Shown here in pieces: positions 8,603-17,835 of a stretch of DNA of 64,000 nucleotides; within the stretch, counting starts at the first letter, position 1; each line of letters opens with the position of its first letter. The DNA lies in contig NZ_JAACFS010000029.1 in assembly GCF_029051645.1 (NCBI RefSeq), forward strand, positions 33,113-97,112. Direction: 5' to 3'. This DNA comes from Bradyrhizobium sp. CSA112. GTDB lineage: Bacteria; Pseudomonadota; Alphaproteobacteria; Rhizobiales; Xanthobacteraceae. The position numbers and the translations under genes are program-made. The notes under the pieces were generated by a model that saw only the letters and a list, made by a program, of their open reading frames with translations, had not been told where the DNA came from and ran no database searches.

Positions 8603-9072
8603 GAGTTTCGGGACACAGCTGTACCCGCGCCCGCGTTCCCAACTCGATCTTCTGGACTCCGGGAATGAGATCCTGTGCCATTAGCCCAGCAATAGAGCAG
8701 CTCGATTGTTTTCGGCGATCTTACCAAGACGGGTGTTTTACCTTCATTGGCGTTATTGTCTCACCACGTCTCTTCTTTCTTTGTGCGTCAGGTCGTGCGC
8801 CACATCTTCGCTTCGAACCCGGCTACCCCGATCATTCTCGAGTGTGACCCCTCTGACGTTCGCGCCATTGTTCGTCTTGTTTCTTCCGAGCCTGCTGCTG
8901 CTTGAGCGCGTTCTCAGCAACTTCGGGGAATTGCTCTGCTCTCCGGTTGGCAGAGATGGTTCGGGACAGGCCGAGCCCAGGTCTATAAGATCTACTGCTC
9001 ACGCCCGCTTCAGGCCAATGGCTCGGATGGTGGCCCGGACTGACGCATAGACGATTGGATGGAATTGCCCTA
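8603..9072. other. Non-coding stretch
   Basis: About 470 bases between the tts-like box and the decayed nif block. Short frames exist on both strands but no motif, repeat or conserved protein is seen. Confidence 0.4.
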
Positions 9073-9428
9073 ATCATCATTCCAGACGGTCGCATTTAAC
9101 AGAAACAGCGCCGCGAGATAATGATAAAGTGCCGTCAGCTCGACCGGTGGGGCAAAAGCCTGCGCCATCAGTGCCGTCAAGGCTGAGCGATGTTTGTTGG
9201 TCTCGATGTACTGCGCCGACGCGCAGACATTGCCCTTGGTCCGGCGGGGCAGCGCGACGTTGCCGGCGAAGAAGGTAGCCAAGGCCTCCGGCGTCATCGG
9301 CACATCGCTTTGGACAACTCGGTGAGGCAAGGGCCGAGATAGGGAATAATGCTGCGGGCACGCTGCCTGAGGCCGAGGCCAATGAGGATCATCTCCGCGT
9401 CGCTCGCATTGAGCGGGGTCGTCTTCAT
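9073..9428 (-). pseudogene. Small ORF downstream of the fixU relic, frameshifted
   Basis: From ATG 9428 the minus strand reads MKTTPLNASDAEMILIGLGL and RQRARSIIPYLG, then stops. A second frame continues as DVPMTPEALATFFAGNVALP and LTALYHYLAALFLLNATVW to 9073. Together they suggest a protein of about 118 residues broken by one indel. I do not recognise it, but it sits directly after fixU/nifT sequence and is probably part of a nif operon relic. Confidence 0.45.
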
Positions 9429-9461
9429 CGGTCATCCCCGTCCTCACCACGTTCCTGGCAT

Positions 9462-9647
9462 TTACGTGATCGGCAACGGCGTGTCACTCGCCATCTCAGG
9501 CAGATCGAGCACCCAGCCATTGGCTATTCTTATCCACCCGCCCCACAGCGTGTCGTGCTCCGATCCAAGCGACCGACTCTTCGAGGTCCTTCTTCGGCAC
9601 GTAAATCGACAGGCCAGCCTCGGGCGAGCGGCAATCATGACTTTCAT
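9462..9647 (-). pseudogene. fixU: fixU/nifT remnant with compensating frameshifts
   Basis: The start MKVMIAARPRL and the tail LWGGWIRIANGWVLDLPEMA are in one frame. The middle GLSIYVPKKDLEES lies in a neighbouring frame. These are the three conserved blocks of the 70-residue NifT/FixU family found in nif operons. A missing base after PLPIT also produces a premature TAA where the family normally continues TVNAR. The start lies only 4 bases after the stop of the nifS relic, preserving the nifS-fixU order. Confidence 0.7.
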
Positions 9648-9651
9648 AAGA

Positions 9652-9860
9652 TCAACTCTGGTTCGAAGGACATTGCCCGCAGGACTGCGAGCGTCCAGCG
9701 CGCAAGCGCGCCACGATGCCGGACAGCGCGCGCAAGAGCTGATCGATCTCTCCGATCGTGGTTTCACGCGAAAGCGGAAAGCGGATCGCGCCCCGCAGGC
9801 TCGTCGCCGGCACATTCCTCGCGCAGCACATGCGATGCTTCCATTGAGCCGGAGCTGCAA
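9652..9860 (-). pseudogene. nifS: nifS (cysteine desulfurase) C-terminal remnant
   Basis: The minus strand encodes MCCARNVPATSLRGAIRFPL, SRETTIGEIDQLLRALSG and IVARLRA, which aligns with the C-terminal end of NifS (the family's IRFSL...T..EID block). The stop is at 9652. The pyridoxal-phosphate lysine and the catalytic cysteine loop, which lie further N-terminal, are missing or unrecognisable. It is a truncated duplicate of nitrogenase-cofactor sulfur-supply sequence. Confidence 0.65.
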
Positions 9861-10028
9861 GCTGACCCGAGCCTGTGCCGATTCCGAATCTATATCCGCT
9901 CGCGCGTCACATCAGCAGCACGCCCGCGCGTGGCGGGCGCTCCCGTTGCAGCCCCACTTTCGCCCCGGTGCATGCGGCTATGAGAAGTCGGCCACTTTCA
10001 GTCCAAGCCGCACCTGGCGCGACTTCTG

Positions 10029-10627
10029 CTAGCCGGTCACCGGGACTAAATTGAGCGGATCGAAGTACCAAGAAGGATCATCCCCAGACGAATCCGTTTC
10101 GATATATTCTTCGCCGGAATATTCCTCGACGCTTTCTTCGTTTTCGTCATCACTACTCTCAGCTTTGGAGAGATATAGTCGAGGCTTGTCCGCCCGCTGC
10201 CATTTTCCCTCCTCATTCAGCGTCCACTTGTCGGGGTGCTGCCGAGGGTCAAGCACATATTGATTGTCACCCACGTGAACAAAACTGTTCGCGTCCGATA
10301 AGGCGCCTACAGTCGGAGAACGACGACTTTTCGGCGAAGACCTAGTTCGCGCGCGCCGCGCCAAGACGATGGGACACCAGCGCTGGGGTCGGCGGCACGC
10401 CAACGCGCCAAGAGTAATGCGTCTAAGCTCCCTTCGGAGGGGTTACTCAACGGACACGCGCTCATTCTCGAGGAGATCGCGTGAAGCTCGCCCGTCGCTT
10501 CAGCCAGATCGTGCTCTCGGGCGAGCTTAAGGAGTTGCTCCCGATATAGACCTGAAGGGCCTGGCCGAAGCGCGTCAGACAAGAGAGGTGTGTCGAAATC
10601 CGATCCGCCGGTTATCGACACCTCCAT
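10029..10627 (-). pseudogene. Hypothetical acidic-tailed protein, probably one frameshifted gene
   Basis: Two overlapping minus-strand frames look like one gene. The first (10627 to about 10310) begins MEVSITGGSDFDTPLLSDAL with a helical segment GLYREQLLKLAREHDLAEAT. The second (about 10320 to 10029) contains SFVHVGDNQYVLDPRQHPDK, then a very acidic stretch rich in Ser, Asp and Glu ending SWYFDPLNLVPVTG. A single-base shift near 10310-10320 would join them. I know no homologue; soluble, no signal peptide. The small size and proximity to a tts-like promoter make an effector relic possible, but nothing specific supports that. Confidence 0.4.
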
Positions 10628-10702
10628 TCTTATCCCTGCTCATCCACAACGCCACTCGATGCGCGGCAGCGTCTTGCCGGCGCTCCAAGAAAAGGGGTGG
10701 CA

Positions 10703-11617
10703 ATGCCTTATATCGATTCAGGTGGAATAAGGCTGTATTTCGAGGAATATGGGCGGGGCTATCCAATCATTTTCGTTCATGAATTCGAATCCGACCTGCA
10801 CAGCTGGGAAGCGCAGATCCGTTATTTCTCGCGTGGTTATAGGTGCATCGCCTACAACGCGCGTGGATATCCACCGAGCGACGTTCCTGATGATCCCGCC
10901 ATATACGGCTGGGAGGTCGCCGTGGAAGACATCGGCATCGTCATGCGTGACCTCTCGATCGGGCGCGCCCACATGGTTGGATCTAGCATGGGCGCCTATG
11001 CTGCTCTGCTGTTTGGGTTGCGGTACCGCGAAAGGAGCAGCGCGATCGTCGCAGCCGGAGCAGGGGCGGGATCTCCAGCCTCGGATCGTGAAAGGTGGTT
11101 GAAGAACACGTCTGTTCTCGCGCGCGCATTGGCGGCGCGAGGTATGGATGCCATGGCAGAGAAAATGGCACGCCACTCCACGCGAATTCAACTGAAACAC
11201 AAGGATCCGAAGGGCTGGCAGGAGTTCGTAGATCGGCTCAAGCAGCATTCGGCGCAGGGGATGGCCAATACTTTGCTTCAGTGCCAAGCTGTGCGACCGG
11301 CTTTGTACAACTTCCGCGACGAATTTTCACGGATGACGGTCCCGGTACTGCTCGCGGTGGGTGACGAGGACATGCCATGTTTAGAAACCGGCCTAATGCT
11401 CAAATCCACAATTCCCGCCGCCGGCATTTGGGTGTGCCCCAATACGGGCCATGCCATCAATCTCGAAGAACCTGCGGCCTTCAACGCGCAAATTGAAGCC
11501 TTCTTCAGCGCCGTCGAGCGAGGAAGCTGGGGTCATATCGACCGGCGGAAACAGTCCGTCTCGGGACATGAGAAGTCAGCGGCCGCTCGATTGCATTTCG
11601 ACGGAGCGCTTCCATGA
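10703..11617 (+). CDS. Alpha/beta-hydrolase
   Basis: A 304-residue alpha/beta-hydrolase. Visible motifs are YPIIFVHEFESDLHSWEAQI (oxyanion/HG-like region), the nucleophile elbow VGSSMGAY (Ser near residue 94), the acid in VLLAVGDEDMP and the His in NTGHAINLEEP, so the triad appears complete. The C-terminal 40 residues are basic and unlike the fold. I chose ATG 10703 because AAGGGG lies 7 bases upstream; a GTG at 10697 is also in frame. The substrate cannot be told. It overlaps the next ORF by 4 bases (ATGA), suggesting coupled translation. Confidence 0.85.
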   Translation: MPYIDSGGIRLYFEEYGRGYPIIFVHEFESDLHSWEAQIRYFSRGYRCIAYNARGYPPSDVPDDPAIYGWEVAVEDIGIVMRDLSIGRAHMVGSSMGAYAALLFGLRYRERSSAIVAAGAGAGSPASDRERWLKNTSVLARALAARGMDAMAEKMARHSTRIQLKHKDPKGWQEFVDRLKQHSAQGMANTLLQCQAVRPALYNFRDEFSRMTVPVLLAVGDEDMPCLETGLMLKSTIPAAGIWVCPNTGHAINLEEPAAFNAQIEAFFSAVERGSWGHIDRRKQSVSGHEKSAAARLHFDGALP

Positions 11618-14064
11618 AGCCATGGATCGGTGTCTACCTTTCAGAGCCTGTCGCCGCGCGGCTCGAAGTCGCAGCGCGACGTCCCGGGGCCACCAAATCG
11701 GCGGTCATTGAGGCTGCCCTCGCTCATTTCTTCAAGCCAGATCATGACGCCATCGAAGAGACCTCGGTTGATCGCCGGCTGAACGCCATCAATCGGAACC
11801 TCGAACGGCTTCATCAAGAGTTGCGGATTGTGAGCGAGGCTGTTGCACTTCAGGCTCGATTTCTTCTCGCCGTCACGCCCCCGCTCGCAACCGCCGACCA
11901 ACCTGCCGCCTGTACCCTGGGACTCGCGCGCTTTGACGAATTTGCTGCTCAGGTGACAAGGCGAGTCGATCTAGGAACGTCGCTCATAAAGGAAACAATC
12001 GAGCGGGTGAATTCGACTGATCCGGCGCATCTTGCAACACAACCGGTGAGGCAAGAAGGGTCGACCCTTCTTGCAACACAACCGGTGAGGCAAGAAGGGT
12101 CGACCCGCTCCACACACCAGGAACCAAACGGCGTTGCGGCGACTGTCGCCGGCAACAAACCACAATCTCCGCCTGTTGCTCGAGGGGCAGCCTTCGAGCG
12201 CGAACCCGATGCAACAGCAGAGCAAATGCCTGGCGCGATATTGCGGCCGCTTCTGGCGCCATGGCGTGCTAGGGGGCCGCAGCGGTCACGAGCCTTCTCC
12301 ACAGATTGGCTTTTAGTTTTGCGCGTCTTCTTACCCTTCGTCGCAGCTTACTACCTTTCTTTTCTCTTTCGCACCATCAACGCGACCATAGCTGCACCAC
12401 TGACCAATGAGTTTGGTCTGGGTGCCGATGACCTCGGTCTCCTGACGTCCATCTACTTCCTGACCTTCGCGGCCGCCCAGATTCCTATCGGGGTGTTAGT
12501 GGACCGATACGGTCCAGGGAAAATCCAGAGTGTCGTGCTGATGGCCGCAGCCGCCGGGGCAGCGCTATTTGCCGTAGCCGACAACTTTTGGCTTCTTCTT
12601 CTCGGCCGGGCGTTAATCGGCCTTGGCGCTTCTGCAGCATTGACGGCCGGATTGAAAGCCGTCGGCGGCAAGGACGATCAGCGCAAGGATCTTGTGATCG
12701 CGCGGGATTACATCGCTCATGGCATTCGCGCGCGGGCCAGCGAGCTCATCACCCGCGAGTTGGGACCTGAGAGCGAATTGGAGGCAATACGCAAGCTTGA
12801 AAACGAAGTCGGCGCCGAGCGGTTCACCCGGCTCGATCGTGCCATCCTGCGCGACGCTGCTGAGGGCACCCTGAGGCTTGCCGCCAAACCGGAGCGCGAT
12901 CCGCGGCGGCACGCCATGCGTATCGGGCGGCTGCGAACGCTGGAGCAGATGGACCTGGCGGAGGAAACCGCGCCCGGCGTGTGGCGGATCATGCCGGAGA
13001 TGGAGCCGGCGCTGCGGCGGATGGGCGAGCGCAGCGACATCATCAAGACGATGCATCGCGACCTGGCTGCCGCAGAAATCCACCGTGCGGCCGGCGACCA
13101 CGTGATCTTCGACGGTCAGGCTGGCGCCGCGCGGGTGATCGGGCGGCTGGTCGCGGAAGGGATCTCTGACGAGTTGCACGACCGCCGGTACGTGATCGTG
13201 GACGGGATCGATGGGCGAACGCATTACGCCGATCTTGGAGTCCAGCAAGTGACCTCCGAACCCTTGATCCGAAATACGATCGTCGAGATTCGCGGGCGCG
13301 ACGTCAGCCCGCGCGACGTCGACCAGACCATCGCGGGCGTCGCCGGCCGCAACCGTGGCGTCTACAGCACCGAACTGCATCGAGAGTTCGATCCGAAGGC
13401 CTCCGGGGAGTACATTCAGGCGCATGTCCGCCGGCTGGAAGCCATGCGGCGGCAAGGCCTGGTCGAGCGCTCAAGTAGCGGCGACTGGCCCGTGGGTACG
13501 GATCATCTTGAACGCGCAGGTCAGTTCGAGGCCGCGCAACGATCGCGCAACCCGGCGCGGATCACGGTGCTATCCTGGCAGAGCCTTGACGAACTGCCCG
13601 GCGCATCCGGCGCGACCTGGCTCGACAAGCAACTCGTTGCGCGATCGCCGGAGATGATCGCATCGACGGGACTGGGTTCGGAACTCGAGGGTGCACTGCG
13701 TGCACGACGGCAGTGGTTGCTAGAGCAAGGCCTTGCGCGCGAACAGGGCGGACGGATCGCTTACGCGCGCAATCTGCTGCAAACGCTGGAGCGGCGAGAA
13801 CTAGCCGAGGTCGGCGCACGCATAACGCGCGAGACCGGGCTCGATTACGCCGAGAACAAACCGGGCGACCGGATCACAGGCACCTATCGCCGCATGCTGA
13901 CGCTTCACAGCGGCCGCTTCGCGCTGATCGAGCGTGCGCGCGACTTCAGCCTCGTGCCGTGGCGGTCAGTGCTTGAGCGGGCCAAGGGGCAGGCGGTCAC
14001 CGGCGTCGTCGGCGGCGAGGGGATATCATGGTCGATCGGACAAAAGCGCGGCCTTGCACGCTGA
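11614..14064 (+). CDS. Chimeric ORF: CopG-like head, MFS fragment, relaxase DUF3363 tail
   Basis: One uninterrupted 816-codon frame joins three unrelated pieces. Residues 1-135 match the CopG-like conjugation protein at 21440 (MKPWIGVYLSEPVAARLEVA; TKSAVIEAAL; ALQARFLLAVTPPL). Residues 140-165 hold a 13-residue tandem repeat. Residues 231-349 are the first transmembrane helices of a major-facilitator transporter (AAYYLSFLFRTINATIAAPL; GVLVDRYGPGK). From about residue 352 to the end it is the C-terminal DUF3363 region of a TraI/VirD2-type relaxase (AGDHVIFDGQAGAARVIGRL, VPWRSVLERAKGQ). The relaxase catalytic Tyr and His motif are absent. It is probably a recombination product and may not function. 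Confidence 0.75.
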   Translation: MKPWIGVYLSEPVAARLEVAARRPGATKSAVIEAALAHFFKPDHDAIEETSVDRRLNAINRNLERLHQELRIVSEAVALQARFLLAVTPPLATADQPAACTLGLARFDEFAAQVTRRVDLGTSLIKETIERVNSTDPAHLATQPVRQEGSTLLATQPVRQEGSTRSTHQEPNGVAATVAGNKPQSPPVARGAAFEREPDATAEQMPGAILRPLLAPWRARGPQRSRAFSTDWLLVLRVFLPFVAAYYLSFLFRTINATIAAPLTNEFGLGADDLGLLTSIYFLTFAAAQIPIGVLVDRYGPGKIQSVVLMAAAAGAALFAVADNFWLLLLGRALIGLGASAALTAGLKAVGGKDDQRKDLVIARDYIAHGIRARASELITRELGPESELEAIRKLENEVGAERFTRLDRAILRDAAEGTLRLAAKPERDPRRHAMRIGRLRTLEQMDLAEETAPGVWRIMPEMEPALRRMGERSDIIKTMHRDLAAAEIHRAAGDHVIFDGQAGAARVIGRLVAEGISDELHDRRYVIVDGIDGRTHYADLGVQQVTSEPLIRNTIVEIRGRDVSPRDVDQTIAGVAGRNRGVYSTELHREFDPKASGEYIQAHVRRLEAMRRQGLVERSSSGDWPVGTDHLERAGQFEAAQRSRNPARITVLSWQSLDELPGASGATWLDKQLVARSPEMIASTGLGSELEGALRARRQWLLEQGLAREQGGRIAYARNLLQTLERRELAEVGARITRETGLDYAENKPGDRITGTYRRMLTLHSGRFALIERARDFSLVPWRSVLERAKGQAVTGVVGGEGISWSIGQKRGLAR
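12031..12108 (+). repeat. 39-bp tandem duplication
   Basis: Two consecutive copies beginning CTTGCAACACAACCGGTGAG start at 12031 and 12070. They encode LATQPVRQEGSTL followed by LATQPVRQEGSTR, in frame within the chimeric ORF, at the end of its CopG-like part. Confidence 0.9.
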
Positions 14065-14102
14065 GCACGATCTCGCACAGTAATAGTTGTAATTCTTCTC
14101 CG

Positions 14103-16709
14103 CTACCTTTCGATCAGTATCCTGGCGCGCCCGGTGGTTCCGATCCGGTCGCTCAGCCACGTCTCATAGCCCCACAGCCCGACCACTGGTTTGTTTAGGT
14201 AGACGAACAGTTCGCCATCCCGCTTGGGCGTCAGCCCTTCGCCCAGGGTCTCCGGCTTATCGGAGACGGCAAAGTCCTTCTGGTCCGGGAGCAGACTGTC
14301 GCTCTGCCTTGGCGGAGCACGGTCAAGGAAGTCCTCCTCATTCCCCTTCGAGCCGATCCGCAGAACAATGTTGCCCCATGGGCGGTCAAAGCTTCTACGG
14401 AATGGGAACAACAACGTCATGATTGCGGATTTCCACCCGGATAGATGCGATACCGGCTGGCCTCCCATGTAGGAGTCCTCGCCGAAGAATGTCCATTTAC
14501 CTGACGTCGGATCGGTCTCAACCTCAGGAAGACGTGCGAAAACGATGCGATATCGAACACCCGTCTCCAGAAATACGCCAGTCGACACACAAAGATTACT
14601 CGGTTTGTTGACGGCGCCGTCAGAAGTATCGAAGACCAATTCGGCCTGCCGCTTTCCGCCGACACTCTTGAAGCCGTTATGGTCGGCATTGAGGCCCGGA
14701 GTTTCGGGGCAGAAGCTCCCAAACGAGTCACGTATCGAGAACAGATAGTGGCTGCCGAAAGCAAGCGCCAAATACAGCATGTCGAGTGCGGACGCGGCAG
14801 GCGCAACGTAGAATTTGAACCCTCGCAGGAGGAATTGATAGATCGCCGACTGCCTAAGTTTCCGGACAAGCGCCCCGGGCAAGAAATAGAAAATGAGAAA
14901 CGCGCTTAGAACGAAGCGGACCGGCTCCGCCGTATAGGCGAGCAGAAGGTCGTTCCAAGTCCCGGGCAGCATCAACCAGCCGAGGCCGGGTATGCTGCTA
15001 AGCATCGGATAGAACAGCACATAAGCAATGGCACCGACAAACAGGATGCTCTGAAATGGTGAGGCGACCCACGGTGCCTTCGGCTCGGCCGGCGCGTTCG
15101 TCGCCGGCAGATACTCACTCCACAACAGCCTCATCCGATCATTGATCGAGCGCCCGAGACGGACGCCGATCCAGATCAGGAAGGCTACGAGACCTGCCCA
15201 GATCAGGAACCATGCCGGGTCCCGCGCATAAGCGTCGATCCAGCGGGAGGCGAGTCCCGGAAGGACCGAGCTGACCAGACGAATGGTGTCGGAGACCATC
15301 CGCAGCGGAGTCCGAAGTTCCTGAAAGGCGTAGCTGTCCCTCAGGAGCGGATAGAGCAGAAGATAACCCGTCACGAAAACAGTCAGGAAATAGATCATCC
15401 GCTTTCGCCAGACAATGTCCCAGATCGCTTCTTGGGCGGCATGTCGGGCGCTGGCCTGCTCGCCTTCCGCGATCGCTTTGGAATTGGGCTCGATGGTGGA
15501 GATGACGTTGGAGACCGCCGGCCCCGCTGCCGAGTAGGTCACCGCGGCATCGGTTGACTGGACGACCTCGTAGTCCTTTGGAAATCCGACCGGCGCATAG
15601 AAATGGGCGCCCATCCTTATTCGGCCAAAAACCGCGTCATGGATCTTGGGCAGGCGCCGTGGGTGAGGTTTGCCATCCTTGTCGAGCGTGACCGGCATCA
15701 CCTCGTAAAAGTCGGCGATCTTTCGTGGGCTGTATCGGTAGTAGCCACCAAGGCCGCTTCTCGAATCGTAAAGCCGTCCATCCTTGTCCTTTGCCGAATC
15801 CGTGCTCAGCAACGCGTCGGGTTCATCGTCCGGCATATCCTTGAAGACAAGACCGGCTTCTTTCGCCTCCGCCATCATCCAGGCAAGCGAGACATTGGCG
15901 AGCGAGTCGTCGGGGTATCCACCGCCGACATTCGAGTGCACGCCGGCAAACCACACCTGCATCAGCTGCTCGTCGCTGGTCGAGCGGCTCGCACCGCTCG
16001 GCTTGGTGTTTGCTTCATTCTCATTCCAGAGAACCGGATGAAAAGTTGCGCGTTCGTCGTCGATTGCAAGCGCATGCCGCGCCTTCACGATCTTCGTGTT
16101 AAATTCCTGGTTCGGTAGTTCGAGCGGCCAGATCCATTCACTGACGCCGCGCGTCATCTCGTCAATCGGCAAGCCGTAGGCGGCAACTGTGTCCCATACG
16201 CCCACGAACTCAATACTGTCGATCGGCCGCTCGCACGACACGTAGAACAGCTTGTCGAGCCAGAAGCGCGCGAGCCGAAACGGATATTGCAAATTCCAGA
16301 CTGGATACTTGTCGTGCCGGTAGGCGCGATAGGCCGCGCGTGCTTTCTTATCGAGTTCGGTTTCATTGGCGAACTTGACAAGCCCCTGGTTCAGGACAAG
16401 ACCGACGATGATGCGGATGGTGAAAGCGCCGCGGCTAAATCCGAAGGCGTAGATCTTGTCACCAGGCTGGTAGTTGCGGCACAGGAATTTATAGAGGTTC
16501 AGCACGTTGCGTTTCAGGCCGTAGCCGAACGCACCGCCCAGGATGGCGAGCGGCTTGAAGGACGATGTCCCGACGCCATCGTCGTAGATCGCGATTTGGT
16601 TCGGACCTTTCAGCTCCAGCGCCTGAAACACCCGCCATACATTGGTGCGCCATACCTTACCTGCGGAGTTCCCAGTGCCATCCGAAAGCAGAATAATCTT
16701 TTTGGCCAT
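14103..16709 (-). CDS. DUF2235 alpha/beta-hydrolase with C-terminal membrane segments
   Basis: An 868-residue protein with the DUF2235 (Tle1-like phospholipase/hydrolase) domain in the first 400 residues. It has IILLSDGTGNSAGK, the nucleophile elbow YAFGFSRGAF (Ser near 92), VGVWDTVAAYG (Asp near 173) and FAGVHSNVGGGYPD (His near 258). At least four hydrophobic helices follow at about 438-456, 500-516, 555-570 and 598-614, then a soluble C-terminal part, so it is probably membrane anchored. ATG 16709 is chosen because GGAGGAG sits just upstream; the frame also reaches a TTG at 16721. The next gene upstream is a membrane protein on the same strand, possibly an operon partner. No VgrG or PAAR gene is near. 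Confidence 0.85.
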   Translation of the reverse strand: MAKKIILLSDGTGNSAGKVWRTNVWRVFQALELKGPNQIAIYDDGVGTSSFKPLAILGGAFGYGLKRNVLNLYKFLCRNYQPGDKIYAFGFSRGAFTIRIIVGLVLNQGLVKFANETELDKKARAAYRAYRHDKYPVWNLQYPFRLARFWLDKLFYVSCERPIDSIEFVGVWDTVAAYGLPIDEMTRGVSEWIWPLELPNQEFNTKIVKARHALAIDDERATFHPVLWNENEANTKPSGASRSTSDEQLMQVWFAGVHSNVGGGYPDDSLANVSLAWMMAEAKEAGLVFKDMPDDEPDALLSTDSAKDKDGRLYDSRSGLGGYYRYSPRKIADFYEVMPVTLDKDGKPHPRRLPKIHDAVFGRIRMGAHFYAPVGFPKDYEVVQSTDAAVTYSAAGPAVSNVISTIEPNSKAIAEGEQASARHAAQEAIWDIVWRKRMIYFLTVFVTGYLLLYPLLRDSYAFQELRTPLRMVSDTIRLVSSVLPGLASRWIDAYARDPAWFLIWAGLVAFLIWIGVRLGRSINDRMRLLWSEYLPATNAPAEPKAPWVASPFQSILFVGAIAYVLFYPMLSSIPGLGWLMLPGTWNDLLLAYTAEPVRFVLSAFLIFYFLPGALVRKLRQSAIYQFLLRGFKFYVAPAASALDMLYLALAFGSHYLFSIRDSFGSFCPETPGLNADHNGFKSVGGKRQAELVFDTSDGAVNKPSNLCVSTGVFLETGVRYRIVFARLPEVETDPTSGKWTFFGEDSYMGGQPVSHLSGWKSAIMTLLFPFRRSFDRPWGNIVLRIGSKGNEEDFLDRAPPRQSDSLLPDQKDFAVSDKPETLGEGLTPKRDGELFVYLNKPVVGLWGYETWLSDRIGTTGRARILIER

Positions 16710-16767
16710 CGGCTCCTCCAAACGAAACGGCTACAATTGACAGTTCAGTCGGGCGCAAAGCGCCAGC

Positions 16768-17316
16768 TCAAATCGACTTGCCTAAGAAAAACGACAGCGC
16801 GTTCAGCCCGCCTAGTAGGGCAACCTGACCGATCGCGGCGGTGACGGATGCGATCTTGATGGCGGTGAGGGTACTCAGCAGGCGGAAAGATTCCGCAGTG
16901 AGGGGAACAAAAGACTTGAAAATGGCTGCGATAGTGCAGTCTTCCAAGATGTCGGTGGCCATGTAGCTTACTGGCAAGATCCACCAGATCCAAATCGGGA
17001 GGCCCGAGAGCAATGCCAGTCGCTCCGCCAATGCGAGCGAGGCAAATCCGAGAAAAAGCGCAAGGCAAATGAGGAAAAGTATGTCGAGCGGAAACAGGAC
17101 GGGAACGACATATCCGCGGATAGCTTCGGTCTGCGTTTTGTCAGTGAGCCACCGACGAAGGGAGGCCTCGCTGAGCACCGCGCTTTGCGAGGGAATGTAC
17201 TTCAAACGCTCCAGAAAGCGTGCCTCAACATCTTTGCCGTATCGCGGCGCGACAATAAACTTGAGCGCGAGCGTTAGTACGAGTGTCAGTACAAACAGAA
17301 CGATGATCTTCGCCAT
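16768..17316 (-). CDS. Integral membrane protein paired with the DUF2235 gene
   Basis: A 182-residue protein with an N-terminal hydrophobic helix (MAKIIVLFVLTLVLTLALKF), a soluble loop of about 50 residues, a strongly hydrophobic segment around 70-110 (PLDILFLICLALFLGFASLA and LPIWIWWILPVSYMATDILE) and a helix near the C-terminus. I do not recognise the family. It ends 59 bases before the DUF2235 start, so co-transcription is likely. Both lie between relaxase sequence and traG as cargo. A role as partner or immunity component is only a guess. Confidence 0.7.
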   Translation of the reverse strand: MAKIIVLFVLTLVLTLALKFIVAPRYGKDVEARFLERLKYIPSQSAVLSEASLRRWLTDKTQTEAIRGYVVPVLFPLDILFLICLALFLGFASLALAERLALLSGLPIWIWWILPVSYMATDILEDCTIAAIFKSFVPLTAESFRLLSTLTAIKIASVTAAIGQVALLGGLNALSFFLGKSI

Positions 17317-17782
17317 GAAAATTCCTGGCTCAACAGTCTTGATCAGAAATATTTCGGCTTGTTGCGCAGCTGCTTGGCTTCGCTTCTTCGGCGCGCTTTA
17401 GCACATGCGTATCGGGCCCCAATGGTGCTGATGTTTGCACACTGTCAGGTTGTTTGACTATACCAATGCGCGCCGTTGCCTAAACTTTCTGTGGGCATTT
17501 TCTCTGGATTAGGTTGCGCGGGTTCGGTGTCGCTCATCGGCTTGCACTGCAAGGGCCTCGGCGATCTTTTTAGTCCAGGCTTCGCCCTGGTCCCTGGCGC
17601 CGGGGGAGCGCGCGGACAACCGGTCACCGGCAGTGTCGGCGGGGATACCCCGGTCGATCTGTATCAAACGCGGTATCGAACGCTAGACGCTGGGGGTGTG
17701 GCTGGAGCGAGTTCATCTTTCCGGTGAGACTGCTCGTGAGAAGGTCTTTGATATCCATGTAATGTGTTGAAAATACTTATGA
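17317..17782. other. Intergenic region
   Basis: About 465 bases between divergent units. No convincing gene; the frames at 17445-17727 look like chance. The palindromic operators start at 17783. Confidence 0.5.
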
Positions 17783-17810
17783 TTATACTATTTTAGCAGT
17801 TTTAGTATAA
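17783..17810. promoter_or_regulatory. Upstream palindromic operator copy 1
   Basis: TTATACTA (17783-17790) and TAGTATAA (17803-17810) are perfect 8-base inverted arms around a 12-base spacer. Overall length and arm sequence match copy 2, which is centred 53 bp downstream (about five helical turns). Confidence 0.6.
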
Positions 17811-17835
17811 CTTCCTTGCTCTCGGACCCGAACAG

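Noticed and set aside
12031..12108. Possible start of a CRISPR array
   Set aside because: There are only two directly abutting copies with no spacer, in frame in a coding region. No CRISPR array or cas gene was seen anywhere in the window.
12613..13455. 280-codon minus-strand frame inside the chimeric ORF
   Set aside because: The plus strand in the same place encodes recognisable relaxase sequence; the antisense frame has no motif or ribosome site.
14103..16709. Type VI secretion effector (Tle1)
   Set aside because: The domain matches DUF2235, but there are no VgrG, Hcp, PAAR or tss genes in the window, and membrane helices are unusual for a secreted Tle1.
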